DNA from: Lutjanus erythropterus
Taxonomy: Eukaryota > Chordata > Actinopteri > Lutjaniformes > Lutjanidae
Length of the DNA: 64,000 bases
Direction of reading: 5' to 3'
Assembly: GCA_020091685.1 (NCBI GenBank)
Contig: CM034613.1
Span: forward strand, 4,315,878 to 4,379,877
Shown: one piece after another, positions 13,201-26,300 of the stretch
How the letters are laid out: each line of letters opens with the position of its first letter
Position numbering within the stretch: position 1 is the stretch's first letter
The notes under the pieces: generated by a model
The model's database searches: none
What the model was told of the DNA's origin: nothing
The model's input: only the letters and a program-made list of their open reading frames with translations
Made by a program: the position numbers and the translations under genes

Positions 13201-14259
13201 CAACTTATGAAAGCCCATTTCCACCAGCAAAAGAAAAAATATCCCCATGGTAGGTCATAATTATGAAATAAGAAGTCAATATTATGAGATAAAACACAAT
13301 AAAAATAAAATTATGACATAAAACTCAAAATTATGGAATAAAAAGTCGATATTATGAGTTAAAAAATTTAAATAATGAGATAAAATAACATAACTATGAG
13401 ATAAAGAGTTAGAAAAAGTCAAAATTATGAGAAACAAAGCCTTATTTAGGAGATAAAAAGTCGTAATTAAGAGATAAAAAGTCCTAGTTATGCAGGAAAA
13501 AGTCAAAATTGTGGGATAAACATAGATGTTATGAGGTAGAAATGTGAAATTATGAGATAAAAGGACACAACTATGAGCTAAAAAGTTGGAAATAAGAGAA
13601 AAAGAGTCATAGTTTATCTCATACTTTTGACTTTTTAATCTCATGATCATGACTTTTTCAGATTGTTTAATGCTGTTAATCTCTAAGGCCAACCCAAGAT
13701 ATCACTATCACATAACCCAAATATCATGAGGTTTATTTTAAGGCCCTCTAAAGCTACAAAAGGCATAATGCAACTGTTTTCACACCTTGAATATTAGTCC
13801 TCATAAGTAAACTGAATTTGATGTATAAATTGGGTGTAATTCCCCTTTAAAAAGTCATGATTTTTGCACTTTGTACAATAGGCCAAATATTTTACGTAAT
13901 TTCTCTCAATTTCAACTTGCAATGAACATTTCTATTTTTGTCATTTTTCGCATTCCTAACATTATTATGTGTTTTTTTTCCTTTTGTGGCACAAATGGGC
14001 TTCCGTAGAAGATAGAGAGACACAAGGCTCGGTAAGATATGGTCTGCTTTAATTTACTTGACCTAGATAGCTTGTTTTCCTATCTCATACACACACAGCC
14101 AGTTTACTTATCCTTATTTTGGGCTCTCTTTTTTTTTGCTTTCAGTCAGTAGTGCCCATGCACAAACAAACATGGTGAAGTATTCAATAAGTAAAATTGC
14201 TGGCGGTTCAGTGTGTGTGAGTGGCCGGGCACAGAGCGGTGTGGTTTTCTACTCCACCA

Positions 14260-14329
<70 letters not shown>

Positions 14330-17300
14330 GTACTTGTGTCAAAGCTCTTCTCAGGGTAAGTGGAGGTTTGTCTCTGGAGGAGCGGCACTTTTTAGCGCAG
14401 CCACAACAGACTGTTTGCATATAATAAGAGTGTTATTGTAGAGGCTGCAGACAAAAACAAATCACATACTGACACACATGGGCAGATAATACACAAATAC
14501 TGCTGTATAAACATACTGCCACATTTTTGCACATCTATGTAGCTTCAATTAACCAATTCATGTTTGAGCATTTCCAGAAGTGCTTTAGTTAATGAAACTT
14601 TACTATTACTATTGCCATGTTCACTGTTTGGCCTTCTCAATATTGCAGAACTGCAGAGCCAGAGAGCCTCCAGATTTCTAGAAACAGCAGGTCCAAACAC
14701 CAACCTGTGAGACAACCTGTGGACCTCAGGTTAGCTAGCTCAATAACCACTTCTAAGTGCCTTTTAAAAACCCATTTTTATAGACAGGCAGCTTGGTGCA
14801 CCTTTTCTTCACCCTATTTTGTCCTCTTTTCACATATTTTTGTTGTAACTTATTGCTTTTGATACACATTGTTTTTTTTTCCTTTTTGTTGCTGTTTTTC
14901 ATCACGTCTGTATTTTATTGTATTTTATCTGTACAAGCAAGTTGTAATTGTGTTAATAAAAGTGCTATACAAAAAATAATAATTATCATTATCACTATTT
15001 TAAGTCTTTTTTGCAAATGACAAGAAAGTCTTATGTCTTCATGCTCAAATTCCAGGTAAAGTTCCAAGTCAAGTCAGGCAAAACTTGTGTCAAGTCTCAA
15101 GTCTTAATCTTTGAGGTTCAAGCCCCAAAGTAGTCATAGTATAACAGAGAATTTCCAGTCTCATTGATTAAACCTACAATGTTGCTTAGCTATTGGGCTA
15201 GCATTAGCTGAGCTTTAGCTAGCTAACTATGTTACCTATCTTACCTTCGAGTTACCATTCTCTGTGCAACTTCAAATGTCAAACAAAGTTGAAAGAACAG
15301 CCTTGACACTGAAATCTAATGCTAAGAAGTTTTTAATCCAGACAACAATTTACCACTATATCATTAGGCTACTGATAAAATTCATGAGTTTATGCTAAAG
15401 GAATCCAGCTACCACAAGCTGTTAAAGCTGGCTCCCAGGGTGTCCAAATGACAGCTAGCCAACTAGCTAGCTCAGTTTCTTCCACTTATTTTATTCCCTG
15501 GCATTTCATATTAATTGATGGTAGTTAGCTAAAGAAATTATTCAACTTAATAACATAGCCAATGTGTAGGTTTTACCAAAATGCTAACATTAAAAACTCA
15601 AATTAGCTGACGCCTCTTAGGTATAAGCAAGACTGTTAAACAGAGGGTCAGCCTTAACAGTCTCGGTCTCTAACTCTTTCTCTATATGGCTCTGGGAATA
15701 ACATAGTCACCAAATGTCTGGGATCTGGGATTGCAGCACAGAGAAATCTCTGGCTCTGGAGGGCAATGATTCTCAGCTTTCTGAAGAACCCCTCATCCAA
15801 ACTACTTCACAGTCAACAGTGCACTTCCTTGGGTCCTAAGCAACACACCCGTCAAGTGTGAAATCAATCAGATAGACAGTTGCCAAGAAAATCAAAGGAC
15901 AGACAGTTTCCTTAGATTTTAAGTAGCAGCGTCTTTTACAGAACTTTAGCAGGAGCAGATTCCAATTAATGTTATCCAGGCTAGATCACCGAAGTACTAC
16001 AGGTTCTGCATGGACAAAGACATCCAATACAGACCACAGCTACAGCAAAGCACAGGAAAGAGCCAATCAATTCTTACTGTAGGCAACAGCTCAATACTTT
16101 CTACCTGTATTAAAAAGAAAGCGCTGTTGCTGCTTCTGTAGATATAGAACCCTCCCTCAAACAGGGTTTGTACGAGGTCTTGAAAATTCAGGAAAATGCT
16201 TAGTTTTAACCTTTATGTTTTCAAAGTCAGGAATATACTTGAATTTGAATGTACTCTTTGAAAAATGCTTGATGATGCAATACAATCTGGCATTTCATCA
16301 AACCAAAATCTTTTTGATATTAAAAATTAGACAATGTTGTTATCATATTTGTCAATTATTAGTCCTCTGCAGCTACCTTACTCTGCACATTAGCAAGCAT
16401 TAAATAATCACGATCAGTGACAATATACCATGACTGCTGTGGGTATAAAGGAATTCTACAAACTTTTTTTTTCGCAGTTGTATTTATGGTAACAATTGTG
16501 ATGTGAAAGATATGACGATAAAGGCTTAGAGAGCCTAGAAAGTTTTGGTTTAGGTACCTTCAAAGTGCCAAATTTGTTGAAAATAGAGTGACAACATAAA
16601 ACTTTGATTTGAGACATATAGTTTACATTTATCTACTATTTTGTTCATATATTGTACTACTTTTGTAAACCTATGTCTTTGGTAAACCCATGTCAAACAA
16701 CAATTCATCCACATGAGATTCAGTTTCAGCCTACATCATTATACAGAAAGCTGAGATTTTTCTGCAAATTTTGGTATCAAACACATGAATATCACATGAA
16801 GTCAAGTCAATTTTATTTGTATAGTTCCAAATCTCAAGGCACTTCTCATATAGAGCAGGTCCAGGCTGTACTCTTTGTATTAGACCTAACAATTCCCACC
16901 AAGAGCAAGCACTGAGGTGACAGTGCTGAAGAAAAACTTCCATTTAATAGACAAAAACGTCAGATGGATCCAGACTTTAAAAATCGAGAAAATGCCCTCA
17001 GACTACAGAGCTGTTCAAGCCCTGCTTAAAGTCCTACACAGCATTTGGACCAGAGACATTGATTGCATCAGTTAATGGAAAAGATTCATAAATGTCAGGT
17101 GGAGAGAAGGTCACACAGTGAAGAAATAAATAAATAAATAAAGAAAAAGCCACTTTTGCTCTGGAGACTCACCAGCGCCCATGATGAGACCTGGAGCAGA
17201 GTCTTTGGTGTGGACAGTCCCGGACACGTAGGGGTTGTCCGCCCAGCGCAGGTGGAGGTGAAGGTGGCAGTCGGGCTGCAAGACAGAAACACGCACACAG

Positions 17301-20300
17301 AATTTCACGTGAGGATTAAAATGTCCCTCTCACACAGTATTAACACTGATCCAGCATCTAATAGGATGTTTCACGGTGGATCTTTAGCAATGAGCTTTAA
17401 TACAAGAAAATATCACTTCGCTGAAACGGTTTGTGAACTGAAGACACTCGAGCTCAGTTGTGTTTAATGAGTCTTACCATACAGATACCTGATAATCCTG
17501 CTGCAAATACGGCTCAGTGTGGGGATTCAGTGCTGCTAATCAAATCTAACATGGGGAGAGATCTTTAATGGAAGCTAATTCATTACGAATGAGAGAGATG
17601 CAAACATTTGTCTGTGGCAGAATCGCTCTGGATCTTGTTGCTTTAAGCCTCAGAACGCAAATCTGTGGACAGTCTGTTCTGCAAAGCAGAGTACGCCACA
17701 TTCTGTCACAAAGAAACACTGAAGTATGCTGATTATTTTGTATTTACCAGCAATAAATAGTAGTTTGTCAGGGAACCATGCTTGCAATGACACTTGCTGT
17801 GACAGGACAGTCAGAAACAATGTTAGGTTTTGTATGTTTGAGTCCCAAGAGCCTGTTTGCAGTAACAAAACTGCATGCATTTTGGATTATAGGAAATTCC
17901 TGTCCTACCCCTGTCTTCATGGACCTACATTTAATCAAATAAGATGTTAGTCTACTCATAACAGATGTTATCTCAGGGCACTTTTAGTATAGAGCAGGTC
18001 TTGATCTCATGATATTAAGAGACACCCAACAATTCCCACGATGAACGAGCACTTGGAAATACATCTGTAGGACTTTCAGCCACACCTGCAATCTGTCCTT
18101 TACCATCACATTTTACCCATTCGCTGTATAATAATGATACGAGTATCTAAGAGCTGTTTTGAAGCTCACAGGTTGGTGGTTCTGGCCATCGCCATCTTGG
18201 CGGTGCTTGATTTAGCTCATGGCTTAGAGGTAGAGTATGAGTGGAGGCTGGAGCTGAGGCAGCCAAGTGAAATAGCTACCTAAAGGCTAGCCACCTGTGA
18301 AGGTACCCAAAGAGCAGCCAGGCCCTTCATTATGCATAACTATAAGGCTTTATATAATCTAAATGGCCATGTTATATTAAAATTCATCCCTTGTACCAGG
18401 CTGTAAACCCTATCTACCTCCATCTTCTTGTTTTCTTACACATCCCAGGCTTTTTGACAAGCCCTTCCACCTTCAAGTCCAAACCAAAGTTCAGGTTTTT
18501 CTTACATTGTATACATCTGATCTTGTTAGTGTTTATTTCACATTGCAATTATGTGAGTGTACTACAGAACTGTACAAGACATACCTACATTCTGTTGTTG
18601 TCATGTCATCTAGGCGAGCTGTGTCTCTGTATGCAATTGACTGGTTTGTAGACGGGCGTGTGTCTGACATCGGCGACTTGTCAATTTGATTCTTCTCTCT
18701 TTCATCGTCTTGGAATTTAATTGAGAGGTGTTGGCATTGATTATTTATTTTTAAAAGAAAGTCTAGGTCAGAGCACTTCCTGGACTCAAATTGTGTTTAT
18801 TTGAGGTGCTCTTTGGATAAGGATGCATGTGTACATAAAAATAACAAAAACTCCTAGACGCCCTCTCTTAAAACAATTAAAATTACTTCAACAAACTTTC
18901 AGCATCAAGCCTTTGGTTTGATCCCTGATGAAGGTTTGAGGACGTTGCAGTTCGTTTGTATTAAGCTCCAACATGACCAAGCCATGAGAATAAAGACATT
19001 TTCATTGCTTTAAAAGAGAGTGCCTTGTAGTTTTTGTGATTTTTGTGGCTCTTTACAAAGGCTGTATATAAAGTAACCAAATGTCAGTTTAACATTTGGC
19101 CTCCTCTCCTCTCCATGTGTTACCCTGGCTCAATTTGTTTTGTTGCATTGGTTTTCCTTTTTGTGTTCAGGGAATAGCCTGCTGACTTGCTGTAACTGGT
19201 TTCTAAAGTCTGAATATTTTCAAGCTAGAAAAAAACCAAACCATGGTTCAGCTTGGTACGGACTGAGAACACATCTTTCAGTTGGACCAAGGTTCTGCTG
19301 TTTGGTCCAGGCCTTAGTCTAGAGGTTGCACACATGGAATTTTGATTCAGATCAAACTGGAAAAAAATGTTTTCACACTAGAGACAAACTGAACCATGGT
19401 TCAATTTGATCTGGACTGAGACATCCCCTTTTGGTCCAGTGTTTGGCTACTTGGTCTGGACCTTTGTCCAGGGGAGATTTCACATATGTAGTTCTGATTC
19501 AAATCAAGCTGGAAAGACCAGGCCGAACCCAAAAAACATTGTTTTCACATTAGAAATGATCTGAACCATGGTTTAGTTTGATCTGGACTGAGACCACCTC
19601 TGTTGTCCAAAGTTTGGCTGTTTGGTCTGCTTGGACCACTGTCTGGGGGATGTTTCACAGAAATTCCAAACTTTGCAGACCAAACCACATAAGTGTGGAA
19701 TGGCCCTAGTGTTGGGATGAGTTATTCTCAGGCAGCTCATTTTACCTGCACTCTTCGTGTATTCACAGCTATGGCGACCTCATTTGAAGGGGAACTCTGA
19801 AAACGTGTTTGTCTGTCCTGCTTTGTACAGTACTTTGTGGTACTTTCTGACACTGGATTAAATGCAGATTGTGGGCATTAATCATTCAGACATTATGATG
19901 AACTACCTCTGTGCATACAAGAGGTCATTATTCTCCGCCAGTCTCTGTCAGGTGGTAAGTTAATAGATACAGCTGACAGTGTTTGCCTGATACAGTGACA
20001 CATTAGATAGCACATCTGGTGCCTGGCTTCGTCTAGCTCGGTGACTTGTAACGTCAGAGAGGTGATGTGTGTGATGCCAGAGTATGAAATAAAGCTGTCC
20101 CTGTGAACAACAGACATAAAAAGATGTGAATCCAAGGAGAGCTGATTTTCTTTGCAAGGTTGTTACGTTGAGATATGTATGAGCCCAAAGAGAAGAGGAG
20201 GTCAGTATCGGAGCCAGCAGCCATGTGTGCGTGTCAGCCATGTAAACAAGTCTCAAGCTGATATCCATGTCTCCCTTCAAAACTGTCAGCTGACTAGAGC

Positions 20301-23300
20301 GATGGCTCAAATAAAGGATCGGACTCGCTCTCCCTGTGAGGTGTGATGTATAGATATCAGACTGCGGGTGACTCATTGCTCTTCGCCGTGTAGCCCCGCA
20401 GAAGCAACTTTGACAAGATGAATGAAAGAGTTAGGCAGGCGTCTCACACACATTCCTCAAAGTACAACACTCATCCGTCCTTCTCTAATTTTGTGTTCAC
20501 AACCTGGTTGACAGGTCCCAATTTTGACTGAGTGCTGATACAAAGTTTGAACATATTGTCTAACAGTATCAGTAAAGCAACAGTTTTGAAAAGTTTGTTT
20601 TATACTTATGGTAACTATGGTATGTGGTATCAAATAAGATACCAGCAAAACTGCTACTTGTCATGAGAGATACTGAATTTGACTGGCCTAAAAACATTAC
20701 ACAGGTTGCACTGATTTTTACTGGGATGGTCTCATTTTTCCAAAAACATATGCCATCAAGATAATTTGAAAGATAACATCTGTATCATGTAACTAAACTT
20801 GTCGTATATCTCATTCTGCGGCTTTATTGGCTCAGGTATTGTCTCTAATGGCCCCATGATGCTTTTGTTTTTTCCTTATTTTGAACCTCTGTCAGAGTTC
20901 GCACATTCAAGTATGCACATTCTTCACTTAAGTAGAAGTGCAGATATTTGTGCAAAAAAGAATTCTGGTAAAAGTAGAAGTACTGATTCAACTTCTTTAC
21001 TCAAGTAAAATTTAAAAAGGACAAAGTAAAAAATAGCCCGTCTACTGTCTCGTAACATCTTTTTCATTTTGTTACATCTTTTAATGTATTTTTTAAATGT
21101 TTTTTTGTCTTGTTAGGTTATTTAGGTCATTCTTTGTCTTGTTACATATTTTATGTCATTTTCATTATATGACATCTTTTACGTTATTTTGTTTTCTAAA
21201 ATATCTTTTACATTGTTTTCATTTTGTTACATATTGTTACATCATTTTCATCTTGTCACATGTCTTTATGTATCTTTTTGTTGTTTTCATCTTGTTACGT
21301 CAACATATTGTGTTTGTCTTGTTGGATCTGTTGCGCGTGATATGCACTGAGGGTCAGTGCTTACCGCTTTGCAGGTGATTGGCTTGCCATTCATGTCAGT
21401 GGCAGGCGGGGCCAAGGGGTCCCAATCTCGTCCTTTGTTATAGGTGATGAGAGTTGTCACTTTTCCATCGATCTTCTGATTGGCCAGGAAGACTCCTTTG
21501 ATTCCACGTACCTGAGAGACAAGGTGGATTTACAGCCTGGGTTAACTTTTCAATGAACGATCTGAATTATCTGAACTGCTCATTTAAAGTAAGCTTAGGT
21601 AGCTTTTGCTGAACAGTGGCCGATAAAGAAACAAGTCAAAGAATCACAGAATCATGGTAAATGCAAGAGGTGTGGTCTCGAGTCACAAGACTTGGACTCA
21701 AGTCACAAATTTGAGGACTTTAAACTTGACTTGACAAAATAGAAAAAAACCCTGCAACTTGACTCAAACTTTGTTCAACTTGATCCACTTTGTTTGAACC
21801 AATCTGACATCATCTAATCAAGGTGTAGGAGAGAACCATGAAGAACTAATGTTACATAACTGAACTCTAGTTGGGAAAAAAAATGATAAGAAAGATAATT
21901 CCACATACAACAACTTCATGGTGGTGAACAAAAACAAATTACAGAACAACTTCCAGCGTTGTTTGACATTTGAAGTTGCACTAAGTATGTTAAATCAAAG
22001 TTTTGATGTTAAAATTGGCAAAGAGATCATTATGACTTCTTTAGGACTCAAAAAAACACAAAACAAACAAACAAAAAAAAAACTCTAGGACTTTGGACAG
22101 TCAGTCCTGACTTGCCACTTGCCTCAGGACCTGCCTGTCTTAATTTGGAACTTGACCTTAGACTTGAGATGGATCTGCCCAATGTTTCTGGAAAGTTTCT
22201 TTTACCACAGTTGCTTTAGTGCTTCCTCTTGGTGGGAACTATTGGGTTTCTAAATAACCTGACTAAGACTCTGGACTTGAGTGCAAAGACTTGAGACTTA
22301 CTTGTGACTTGCTAAACAATGATTTGGTCCCACACTAATATAGTAGTGTAACAGTAGTTTTAGCAGGAAGAATCATTAAGTCTGCAATGACAGTTACACA
22401 GAAATATCTTTTGCTAACATTAGCAACCAAAAGCTGCTGATCATACCGGACCAACTAAAGCTGTAGCAGTAAAAGCGCTGTGTGCACTTCCAAAAAAAAC
22501 CCTCTTTGTTGGGAGAAGAGCAAAAACATCTTTTCCATTGAAAAAAAAATCCATCAGTGTTATTCTTTGCTCTTCTTCCAATGAAGGAATACTCTCCAGT
22601 TCTGACATAACTGGTGCTATCAGAGTATCGAACTCCTTCCAGAGCCGCCTTTGTTTGTTTGAGACGAGTCGCTTCCATGGATGCATGGAAGCTGCCAGTG
22701 GTCCCTCCTAGGATGCTGATATGCTGCACCACTTTCAGTGCGGACACAAACAGTTAACTTGAAGCCTGGAAAGATGGATTCTTGCGCAATCTTGTGAATC
22801 CAGCTGCCTCACAAGGTAAGTGTTATATTGCATGTGAATTTAATTTTTCATTTGTAAGAGGAACAATGTGTTATTTATTCTTCCATAGTCTCACTTTAAT
22901 TGAGAAACTGGATCTTCAGATTGTAATTTTAGGCACAGAATATGGGTTTAGGGGAGAATGTGGTGAAATTATATCTGGGTCCGCACGTAAAACTGCTGTA
23001 ACAGGATTGTAACTCTACCTTGAACTCTAAAGCTCCATTTAGAATATTAAGCAGAACACAAGAGAACGTGCCCTTTGACTGTCAGCAGCGGTTGACAATG
23101 CGTGTTACTTGAAAGGCTGAAAGGAAACCACTGACACAGAAACTACAGGGCTGTAAAAGTTTAATTCACTGAAATCAATACAAACTGCATGGTTTTTGCG
23201 GCTGAGGGGCTGATCGCTACAGGCTCTGAAGTTGAAACATTAAACAGCAGCAAGATGGTGGTGAAGACTGCAGACAGACACTGACAGTAAACAGAGCCAG

Positions 23301-26300
23301 GGAGCATGTCAGACATGTCTCCATCCGCAGAATCCCACAGCTCCCCTCGCTATCTATTATGTAGCACTGATGTTTATAGAGTGAAACAAGGTAATTGTTT
23401 AAATCAAAGTACATAGGCCTGCTTGTATTCTCTCTGGATGTCTGGCTTCTCTCCTTTTTGTCTGCACTTCCTCATCTCTCCGCTTCTTTTCAGCACTTCA
23501 TCTTCTCTTCATGTTTTGCTGCTGCTGTCTGAAGTCTTTATCCATCCCCTGTATGTTGTCCGCCTCTCTATCTCTATCTACAGCATGTGATGAGAGTGTA
23601 GCCCGGAGCAAGGGATGAGAGAGATGGAGGAAATGAGTTCTGCAGCGAGGGCCTTTGCCTCCATGGTCCGCCGCGTCTTCTTTTTCCTCCTCTCTCCTCC
23701 TTCCTCCTCTACATTTCGTGTCCTCCACGTCCATTTATCTAGAGACCTTGCCAAAAAACTCAGGTGACACAGGGATGAACAATGACTTGACTGCTGGAAC
23801 ATATAGAATGAAAGGAAGGCAAGGCTAACACTGACTTTCAAGATCAGGCAAAGTCCTTAAACAGCCTTCATAATTAATGCAAGATTGCTTTCAGTAAGAG
23901 AGACATCAATGGCTGAATGCATTCATTTTTATTTCCATATGCATGTATCTGCTATTTTTGGACATATAATTTGCATAACATAACTTGTACCACTCTGGTA
24001 CACACAGATAAGAGTAAAATAACTATATATAAAATAGAAACATAAAAGTGGTGTGCCCAGGGCTGTAGTTCAAGCTACATTCTACGCTTATTTGGAGGGT
24101 AATGTATTATTTTTCTTTTCATAAGCACAGTATGTAATTTCTGCTGCTTGGGGTCTCAGTCATAACAATAACAGAAAGACGCTGTGAATGATCATGGGAT
24201 CATTGGTGTTTCTAATTGTTACACAACCGTCATTTCTGATAAAAATCTATCTAATGTGATCCAGGTGGGAATAATGTTCATAGATAATGAGGTGATGTAT
24301 TAAATCTTTATTCGTGTTACACTTAGTCGGGCACACAGCCCTGTTTCCCTGGAAGTCGTGACAACAATGCAAAGTGGATATGACACATGATGAAATGAAA
24401 TGCATCATTAACTTAAATAAATTATGGATTTCCCTGGGTTTGAACATTGTTGAAAACATTTGTGATCTAAGTACAGAACTAAACAAACTATATAACTAAG
24501 TCATTTTAAGATAATTTACGTGTAAAATGTACATATTGTGATTTTAAGTCTTTCCAAAAACCAAAAACACAAGAACAAAAGTGTTAGGACCAAATGAAAA
24601 AGTGTGAACAGTGGTTAGCATGTCCAGCTAACTGGCTTACCATTAACAATAGTAATTTCACATTACTTCCTGATTCAAGACTTATCATATCATTTACTTT
24701 TAATGGAGTCATACATGAGCCTATGTTAAAAAAAAAAGCCACTACTATACCACGGACATGCCCACTGTATCGTATTTTTTTGTTTTACAGTTTAGGAAAT
24801 CTTTAATCACTCCGTCTTGCTTTTTATTGGACTTTTCAGAAGGTGGGCATGGGATTGGAGTAGGGGTCTCTTACAAACCTTGAATTGTCTGTGTCTAATT
24901 TTCTTCTAGCTGCCACTTTAATGAATACATTAGACTATCTGTAGCCGCAAGGGTTTTGGGTGTCCTAAAGTCATGAGCAGCTGAAAAAATGTACATTTAT
25001 ACACTGTCTTTCTTCTGTATTTCATTTTACTCTGCTGAGTCTTGTCCATGAGTGAGGTGAGTGTCAGATGTAAAGAGAATTAGACTGAAAGGAGGATTGG
25101 TGTGGAGTCTGCTGTCATGAAAATGTATATTTCAATCCATGCAATTACCATGAGCTTTGATTTGTAAATGAAACAATGAGAGCAGTGAGATGAGTTTCTC
25201 TCCCAGGGTGTCTGGAGAGGCAGATATTGGAATAATTAACAGTTCAAGCTCAATGATTTAACAATACTGGTTGTCTGTGACCCAGGTTCAAACTTGAAAG
25301 CTGCAAGTTTAGCTATAATTTATGTTGCCTTCGTGTTTATTTTGTAGATTATCCCGTTGAACTTGGTGTTAGCATGTTGCGTGACTAATGTGGCTATTAA
25401 CCCTGGGGTGATGTTTGGCTAATAATGTAATATTGAGGGACAGTCAAAAAAGTGTGTAAACGTTAAGCCTCATTTGAGGCCATCTTATTAATAAGAGTAG
25501 TAGGTTAGTTGCCTGCAACTGCAACTGCAACTTTTTCATGTCGATTTTTGTAGTTAATGCTATAGTGCAATGTTAGCTCAGCTATCATTAGCTTTGTGAT
25601 CCTAGTTGTTGCTGCTGTAATGAAATTTACCTGATAGACAAGCCCTGAGAGCAGCAGTAAAGTTATGTGGTAAAAAATGATCAAATTGCTGGAATTCATT
25701 TACTTGGCATTGTTGTGTAACTTTGATTAGCACCCATTTAGGCTAACACACAGACTACACTGTTGCTGATTTAGTTAATCTTGAGATAATGAGGACATTC
25801 TGTTCCCAATCCATCAATTAATGAATTAGTTGAGGAGAAGGTAGAATTTCAGGTGAACAAAATTCTTTTTGCTTGACTACAGCCCTTTGAATAGCACCAG
25901 GAGATGGATGGATGAATGGTTCTGTGTGGATGAATTGATGGGTCGATTACCTTGATACGCTATACACCTGCTGCACACTGCAGGAATTTTCTGCAAGCTG
26001 CCGAAACTACTCCCCTCCTTTTGTCATCCCTTATTACAACTCACTTGAAACCATAGGGTTTTATAAGAATCCCACTGTTTTTGCCGAAGTGCTTCCACTT
26101 AAGCAGATTTGTGGCAATGTCGCACTGTGAGTGAAATAGCACAATTTTCTGAGAGACAGCTACCTCTTTTAAGTGAGACTAAAGACAGTACTGAGACAGA
26201 AGATGTTTCAAAATGTATGCCAAGGTTAGTGTTGAATAAATTGGTGACTTAGACGGCACCATAGTTTATTTTGACTCAGTGTCACATATGCTATCCTGCT

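Larger units (their letters stand above)
12858..17172 (-). other. SORCS2 intron, 4.3 kb
   Basis: It holds the ATTATGAGATAAAAAGTC minisatellite (13252-13660), the (CA)33 tract (14261-14326), a LINE 3' end (14617-14990), an AAGTC-element fragment in inverted orientation (15008-15360) and a LINE-like 3' end on the minus strand (16798-16960). An AAAT run at 17124-17142 lies next to the exon. The stretch 15660-16640 shows nothing I can name. Confidence 0.6.
17276..21364 (-). other. SORCS2 intron, 4.1 kb
   Basis: A low-repeat, TAAT-containing block follows the exon at 17480-17640. A second LINE-like fragment lies at 17960-18070. The stretch 18080-19200 has no named repeat. A triplicated element occupies 19206-19720. 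Positions 19720-20880 look plain. A composite element with a CTTGTTACATCTTTT core fills about 20892-21345, ending beside the exon. Confidence 0.6.

Noticed and set aside
14136-14441. Open frames across the CA tract
   Set aside because: The frames are poly-(His-Thr) or poly-(Cys-Val) readings of a dinucleotide repeat.
22394-22747. 117-codon minus-strand frame
   Set aside because: It lies within a dispersed repeat, and the frame is not kept in the sister copy at 9380-9644.
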